A stretch of DNA of 10,354 nt from Deltaproteobacteria bacterium (GTDB lineage: Bacteria > Desulfobacterota > Desulfobulbia > Desulfobulbales > BM004): the NCBI GenBank assembly GCA_019312685.1, contig JAFDCR010000337.1, positions 1-10,354 on the forward strand, read 5' to 3'. A program made the translations under genes and the position numbers. The notes under the pieces were generated by a model. That model was not told the DNA's origin. It searched no databases and saw only the letters and a program-made list of their open reading frames with translations. Numbering within the stretch: the first letter of the stretch is position 1; every line of letters starts with the position of its first letter. Positions 6,681-10,354 of the stretch are shown here, piece by piece.

Positions 6681-7217
6681 ATGCGATTGCTGATCATTGT
6701 ACTCTGTTTGCTATATTCCCTGGGGTCTGCATCCTTTACCTGGTGCCAGACAGAAATAAACACTTCTGCGCCCATCATGATTGAAGCAGATCGTATGGAG
6801 TCATCCCAGGAAGAAAACTTTGTCGTGTTTTCCGGGCATGTCAGGGCTAACCAGGGTGATCTGATCATTAATGCTGACGTAATGAAGGTACGCTACACCG
6901 GAACCGGAAAGCAGCCCAATGGTCCGGCTGAAATTCCTGATGAAGAACTGTCTCGGCAAATTGATAAAATCACTGCGACAGGGAATGTGAAAATTGTTCA
7001 GGGGGAATGGATTGCCATTGGCGACAATATGAATTTCAATGCCGCTGAAAGGATTGTCGCGCTTTCCGGAAACGCCAAAGCCTGGCAGGAACAAAACATG
7101 GTAAGCGGCGAAAAGATAATCCTGTACCTTGATGAAGGCAGAAGCGTTGTAGAACGGAGCGCTGATGAGGGCGAACGTGTCAAAGCGTTTATCTATCCGG
7201 GATCACAGGAAAAATAA
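6681..7217 (+). CDS. lptA: LPS transport periplasmic protein LptA (OstA-like)
   Basis: Periplasmic component that polymerises beta-jellyroll units into the bridge carrying lipopolysaccharide from the inner membrane complex to LptD. The 178 residues are close to E. coli LptA (185). Residues 1 to about 22 form a signal peptide (MRLL, then a hydrophobic core IIVLCLLYSLG). OstA/LptA-type repeats follow: IMIEADRMESS (32-42), VVFSGHVRANQGDLIINADVM at 48-68, then ITATGNVKIVQGEWIAIGD (97-115) and NFNAAERIVALSGNAKAW (118-135). Residues about 73-95 are a polar insertion. The Cys at 22 is not in a lipobox, so it is probably soluble rather than a lipoprotein. LptC, its usual upstream neighbour, is absent; the length and secreted soluble form favour LptA over LptC. 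The Shine-Dalgarno is weak (CTAGG about 10 bases upstream). lptB follows after 50 bases. Confidence 0.9.
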   Translation: MRLLIIVLCLLYSLGSASFTWCQTEINTSAPIMIEADRMESSQEENFVVFSGHVRANQGDLIINADVMKVRYTGTGKQPNGPAEIPDEELSRQIDKITATGNVKIVQGEWIAIGDNMNFNAAERIVALSGNAKAWQEQNMVSGEKIILYLDEGRSVVERSADEGERVKAFIYPGSQEK

Positions 7218-7267
7218 AATACGTCAAGCCCTCTCTTTACCCTTCAACCTCTGCCGCTGGAGAAGAC

Positions 7268-7990
7268 ATGGCAATCTTGGAAGCCAGGGAAATTGCAAAA
7301 TCATATTTTAAACGTAAAGTGGTCGACGGCGTCAGCCTGAAAGTCGGGAACGGCTCCGTTGTGGGCCTTCTCGGTCCGAACGGTGCCGGCAAAACCACCT
7401 CTTTTTATATGATAGCAGGCTTTGTCCGTCCTGACTCAGGAAGTGTACTCCTTGATAACGAAGATATCACTTTCCAGCCCATCCATAAGAGAGCCCTGAA
7501 AGGCATATCCTATCTTGCCCAGGAGCCGTCTGTCTTCAAAAAACTTACAGTGGAGGAGAATATCCGGATTGTCCTGGAACCTCTGGGCCTGGATGAGGAT
7601 GAGATTGACAGCAGAATAAACAGCCTTTTAGAGGATATGAAAATACAAAACCTTGCTGCCAGCAAGGCCCATACTCTTTCAGGCGGCGAGAGACGCCGGG
7701 TTGAGATCATGAGGGCTCTGGCCATCAGACCCCGGTTTATTCTTCTTGATGAACCCTTTGCGGGTATTGATCCTCTCTCAGTTTCAGATCTGCAGCAGAT
7801 AATTAACGAACTAAAAAATAAGGGGCTTGGGATCCTGATTTCCGATCACAATGTCCGTGAGACCCTGTCAGTATGTGACCATGCATATATCATCAGCAAC
7901 GGAAAAATTCTTACCAGCGGTAACGCTGAGGAAATAATCCAAAATGAAGATGCCAGGAAAATCTATTTAGGAGAAGACTTCTCAATCTGA
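7268..7990 (+). CDS. lptB: LPS export ABC transporter ATP-binding protein LptB
   Basis: Cytoplasmic ATPase that, as a dimer on LptF/LptG, powers extraction of LPS from the inner membrane. The 240 residues match the family. Walker A GPNGAGKTT is at 36-44, the Q-loop Gln at 85 in YLAQEPSVF, F90 corresponds to the LptB residue that contacts the membrane partners, the ABC signature LSGGERRR is at 137-144, Walker B FILLDEP at 157-163, the switch His at 194 (SDHN), and the LptB-typical ending YLGEDFSI at 233-240. All catalytic residues are intact. A clear GGAG (7259-7262) lies five bases before the ATG. It follows lptA by 50 bases and is probably cotranscribed with it. The membrane partners lptF and lptG are not in the window, as is usual. 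Confidence 0.98.
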   Translation: MAILEAREIAKSYFKRKVVDGVSLKVGNGSVVGLLGPNGAGKTTSFYMIAGFVRPDSGSVLLDNEDITFQPIHKRALKGISYLAQEPSVFKKLTVEENIRIVLEPLGLDEDEIDSRINSLLEDMKIQNLAASKAHTLSGGERRRVEIMRALAIRPRFILLDEPFAGIDPLSVSDLQQIINELKNKGLGILISDHNVRETLSVCDHAYIISNGKILTSGNAEEIIQNEDARKIYLGEDFSI

Positions 7991-8130
7991 TTGCAATACA
8001 TATGCAAAATGAATACCAGACATCTTCTTTTTGTATGAAATGATTAATTTTTTATTCAAAAATATTTTTTTTATTGTACAATCAACTTTAATCATTAGGA
8101 ACAGATTCAGTAAAGAAACGGTTGCAGGAT

Positions 8131-9594
8131 ATGGCACTTGTATTAAAACAACAGCTCAAATTAACGCAGCAACTGTTGATGACTCCCCAGTTACAACAGG
8201 CAATCAAACTGCTGCAACTCTCCAGACTTGAGCTGGCTGACACAATCCGCCAGGAAATAGAACAGAACCCGCTTCTTGAAGAGATAAGTCCCGGCGATAC
8301 GGATTATGAAGTAAGCCAGGAATCTCTTTATGCCTCTGAAGAGCCACCCGAAATTACAGAGTCTGAAAAAACCGACGAAGTGAATATGGACAATGTTTCG
8401 TCCATGCAGGAAATAAACTGGGAGGATGATTATGCCAATTATTATGATGCAGGCTTTTCATTTTCCAAAGAAACCCCTGATTCCACCCGCTTAAGCCAGA
8501 TAGACTTTCTCACTAAAGAGACCAATCTCCAGTCCCATCTCCAATGGCAGCTTTCACACTCCGAAATGGACAGTGAATTGGAAGCAGCCGGTCTGTTTGT
8601 CATCGGCAATTTAAACCGGAACGGTTTCCTGGACGTGACTGTCGAAGACATTACACGGGAGATAGGATGTGACGAAGAAACTGCAGTCCGTGCCATAGCC
8701 ATTATTCAGGATATGGACCCTGCCGGCGTTGCTGCCGCAAATGTTCAGGAATCACTGCTGCTGCAATTGAAACGTCTGGGGTTAGAGGATAGCCTTGCAG
8801 CTGAGATTATCAATGACCATCTCCACAACCTGGAGCTGAAAAATTACGGTGCCATTGCCAAGGCAATCAAGAGGCCGGTAAAGGAAGTACAAGCCGCCAT
8901 TGAGGTCATTACAAGACTCAATCCCTATCCGGGAGAGCAGTACAATGAACGCGAGGTCCAGTACATTATCCCTGATGTTTTTGTTCATAAGGTGGAGGAT
9001 GAGTACATCATTGTCCTGAACGATGAGGGTTTGCCGCGACTCAAGGTCTCCTCTGACTACGAAAAAATTATTGAGGCCGATTCAGAGGCTACTGATGAGA
9101 CAAAGACGTATGTCAAAGAAAAATTGCGGGATGCTCTCTGGCTCATAAAAAGCATGCAGCAGCGCCAACGGACAATATATAAGGTGGTTGAAAGTTTGCT
9201 GAAGTTCCAGAAAAATTTTTTCGAAAAAGGGGTTGAACATCTGAAACCGCTTGTTTTACGTGATGTCGCAGAAGATATTGAAATGCACGAATCAACGGTC
9301 AGCAGGGTGACCACGAATAAGTATATGCACACCCCTTTAGGCATTTTTGAGCTGAAATATTTCTTTTCCACTGCCATCCCGCAATTGAACGGGGAAGCAT
9401 TGGCTGCGGAAAGCATCAGGCAGAAAATAAAGGTCATGATCAAAAATGAAAACCCCGAAAAACCCCTGACCGATAATGCAATTTCCACTATCCTGGCTGA
9501 GGAGAATATCAAGGTGGCCCGCCGCACGGTCGCAAAATACCGTGAACAGATGGGGATTCTCCCTGTTAAGCACAGACGTAAACCGAAACTCTAA
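8131..9594 (+). CDS. rpoN: RNA polymerase sigma-54 factor
   Basis: Sigma-54 directs RNA polymerase to -24/-12 promoters and needs AAA+ activators to open DNA. From the ATG at 8131 it has 487 residues (E. coli 477). Region I, the activator-response segment, is the Gln/Leu-rich MTPQLQQAIKLLQLSRLEL (17-35) plus NPLLEE (46-51). Region II (about 52-115) is acidic. The core-binding domain spans roughly 120-300. A helix-turn-helix follows (RDVAEDIEMHESTVSRVTTN, 377-396), then the -24-reading RpoN box ARRTVAKYRE (463-472). A TTG at 8122 would add three residues; the ATG is preferred because MALVLKQQLKLTQQL matches the usual family start, although the nearest Shine-Dalgarno-like AGGA (8126-8129) is only one base from it. 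The 140-base gap after lptB is AT-rich with long T runs and may hold its own promoter. Confidence 0.98.
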   Translation: MALVLKQQLKLTQQLLMTPQLQQAIKLLQLSRLELADTIRQEIEQNPLLEEISPGDTDYEVSQESLYASEEPPEITESEKTDEVNMDNVSSMQEINWEDDYANYYDAGFSFSKETPDSTRLSQIDFLTKETNLQSHLQWQLSHSEMDSELEAAGLFVIGNLNRNGFLDVTVEDITREIGCDEETAVRAIAIIQDMDPAGVAAANVQESLLLQLKRLGLEDSLAAEIINDHLHNLELKNYGAIAKAIKRPVKEVQAAIEVITRLNPYPGEQYNEREVQYIIPDVFVHKVEDEYIIVLNDEGLPRLKVSSDYEKIIEADSEATDETKTYVKEKLRDALWLIKSMQQRQRTIYKVVESLLKFQKNFFEKGVEHLKPLVLRDVAEDIEMHESTVSRVTTNKYMHTPLGIFELKYFFSTAIPQLNGEALAAESIRQKIKVMIKNENPEKPLTDNAISTILAEENIKVARRTVAKYREQMGILPVKHRRKPKL

Positions 9595-9651
9595 ACCCTC
9601 TTCCTCTCTAGAATTCAGTTTTTAAATACAGAACACTGTTACTTTCAGTAT

Positions 9652-9667
9652 TGCTGATTGTTCAGCA
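9652..9667. terminator. Small hairpin between convergent rpoN and phosphatase gene
   Basis: Perfect 6-base stem TGCTGA/TCAGCA with a TTGT loop, between two converging genes. Neither side has a run of T, so it is a weak candidate at most for ending transcription, and it sits next to repeat copy 2. Confidence 0.25.
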
Positions 9668-9669
9668 TA

Positions 9670-9727
9670 AGCAAGTCGAGATAGCTGCAGATACAAGGAG
9701 CAGGGTGTGTGATTATATCGGCTTGCT
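9670..9727. repeat. Palindromic intergenic repeat, internally deleted copy (copy 2)
   Basis: Bases 9674-9703 match 24 of 30 with 3015-3044 of the full copy, including TGCAGATAC and AGGAGCAG. The right end TATCGGC (9716-9722 region) matches TATCGGC at 3101-3107. The central hairpin and right inner block are missing, so the element is 58 bases instead of 104. The outer arms are AGCAAG (9670-9675) and CTTGCT (9722-9727), unlike those of copy 1 but again complementary. Extended inward, GCAAGTCGA pairs with TCGGCTTGC apart from one G-T pair. The right arm includes two bases of the stop codon of the adjacent minus-strand gene. Confidence 0.65.
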
Positions 9728-10319
9728 AAATGACAGCAGGTTCAATTGACCTCTTCCCGTCATCATCCCCAATCAAACGGATAATTGAACCGTTATTAAT
9801 TTTGACTGACCTGAAATCGCTGATCTCAAGACCCTGATAAAACAGCACGAGACACCGGAGAACAATGAGATGGCTTACCAGCAGCAGGTTTTCCGCTTCA
9901 TGTTTTCCAAACAGATACTCCACCTCTCTGACAGCACGGTCCTGAACCTGCTTCAGTTTTTCACATCCCGGCAGGCTGAAGGTCTGTGGAGCTTCGAGCC
10001 AGGTCGGGTATTCGTCATTGTATTTCCGCCTTATTTCATCCTTGGTCAAACCATCCCAGTGAGGAATATTGATTTCATCAAGACCGACAAGGGAAGATAC
10101 CGGAACATTAAGCAGTGAACCGAGTATTTCGCCCGATTGCACCGTCCGTTTTGCAGGACCGAAGTAAACCGCAGAAATATTATTGCTCTTCAGGCTGTCG
10201 CCCACCTGCATTATCTGTTTTTTGCCCTCATCAAGCAGTTCTTCTTCTGTTCTGCCGGCAAAGCGGTTTTCTTTGTTGGCCAGGGTGATTCCGTGGCGGA
10301 CAAGATAGATTGTGGTCAT
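9726..10319 (-). CDS. Histidine phosphatase family protein (phosphoglycerate mutase-like)
   Basis: Branch member of the histidine phosphatase superfamily, probably a cytoplasmic phosphomonoesterase; the substrate cannot be told from sequence (alpha-ribazole phosphate, phosphoglycerate and other small phosphates are all known in the family). From the ATG at 10319 it has 197 residues. LVRHG (6-10) holds the phosphorylated His9 with Arg8, Arg58 lies in GPAKRTVQSGEIL, the acid residue is Glu82 in LDEINIPHWDG, and the second His is 150 in VSH. All catalytic residues are present. The block before Arg58 reads FGPAKR where SSPLxR is more usual. A TTG at 10334 lies inside the heptamer repeat and would add five repeat-encoded residues; the ATG is preferred because MTTIYLVRHG is typical. 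No clear Shine-Dalgarno is visible. It is convergent with rpoN. Confidence 0.9.
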   Translation of the reverse strand: MTTIYLVRHGITLANKENRFAGRTEEELLDEGKKQIMQVGDSLKSNNISAVYFGPAKRTVQSGEILGSLLNVPVSSLVGLDEINIPHWDGLTKDEIRRKYNDEYPTWLEAPQTFSLPGCEKLKQVQDRAVREVEYLFGKHEAENLLLVSHLIVLRCLVLFYQGLEISDFRSVKINNGSIIRLIGDDDGKRSIEPAVI

Positions 10320-10320
10320 T

Positions 10321-10354
10321 GGTTCAAGGTTCAAGGTTCAAGGTTCAAGGTTCA
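10321..10354. repeat. Heptanucleotide tandem repeat (GGTTCAA)n
   Basis: Four perfect GGTTCAA units plus six bases of a fifth, running into the right edge, so the true length is unknown. On the minus strand it reads TTGAACC repeated and ends one base before the ATG of the phosphatase gene, filling the space where its ribosome binding site should be. Because seven is not a multiple of three, a change in unit number would shift any upstream reading frame or the spacing to a promoter. Confidence 0.9.

Noticed and set aside
8059..8075. AAAAATATTTTT palindrome after lptB as a terminator
   Set aside because: The stem is all A-T with no GC base, so too weak for intrinsic termination; more likely simply AT-rich spacer.
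8132..8150. TGGCAC at the start of rpoN resembling a sigma-54 -24 element
   Set aside because: No GC-containing -12 element at the right distance, and it lies within coding sequence.
1..10354. Possible CRISPR, toxin-antitoxin, phage or defence genes
   Set aside because: All long coding frames are accounted for by housekeeping families; no regularly spaced repeats, integrase, transposase or nuclease signatures were seen.

Overview
The window looks like chromosomal core sequence from a Gram-negative bacterium of the Desulfobacterota (former Deltaproteobacteria), perhaps a Desulfobulbales or Desulfuromonadales relative. This placement is inferred from gene order and protein style, not from a search. 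The argB-argD-argF-argG-argH-lipoprotein order matches what I recall from Geobacter-type genomes. The lipopolysaccharide export genes lptA and lptB followed by rpoN are a common proteobacterial cluster. Base composition is mixed, the genes show no foreign signature, and no phage, IS, CRISPR, tRNA or rRNA gene was seen.

Left two thirds (1-6309, all minus strand, so transcribed right to left): an arginine biosynthesis cluster. ArgB (N-acetylglutamate kinase) and ArgD (acetylornithine aminotransferase) overlap by ATGA. After a 188-base AT-rich gap comes ArgF (ornithine carbamoyltransferase). After a further 183-base gap holding a palindromic repeat come ArgG and ArgH (argininosuccinate synthase and lyase), which also overlap by ATGA. 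The stop of argH overlaps the start of a small lipoprotein gene by one base; that gene runs off the left edge. Together the enzymes cover most of the route from N-acetylglutamate to arginine. ArgC and an acetyl-transferring or deacetylating enzyme (ArgJ, ArgA or ArgE) are not in the window.

Centre (6310-6680): a 371-base divergent intergenic region between argB and lptA. It contains a degenerate palindromic repeat and presumably the promoters for both directions, none of which could be fixed with confidence.

Right part (6681-9594, plus strand): lptA, lptB and rpoN. LptA is the periplasmic bridge protein and LptB the cytoplasmic ATPase of the LPS transporter; RpoN is sigma-54. The usual neighbours lptC (upstream) and hpf/raiA (downstream) are absent. 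A convergent histidine phosphatase family gene (minus strand) closes the window. Its start codon abuts a heptanucleotide tandem repeat that continues past the right edge.

The least ordinary content lies between genes: three copies (one full, one internally deleted, one degenerate) of a palindromic element with conserved blocks, a different central hairpin in each hairpin-bearing copy, and different outer arms. Also notable are an LptM/YifL-like lipoprotein start fused to a fibronectin-III-like domain and translationally coupled to argH, and the heptamer repeat at the edge. I found no clear evidence of a wholly new multi-gene system.
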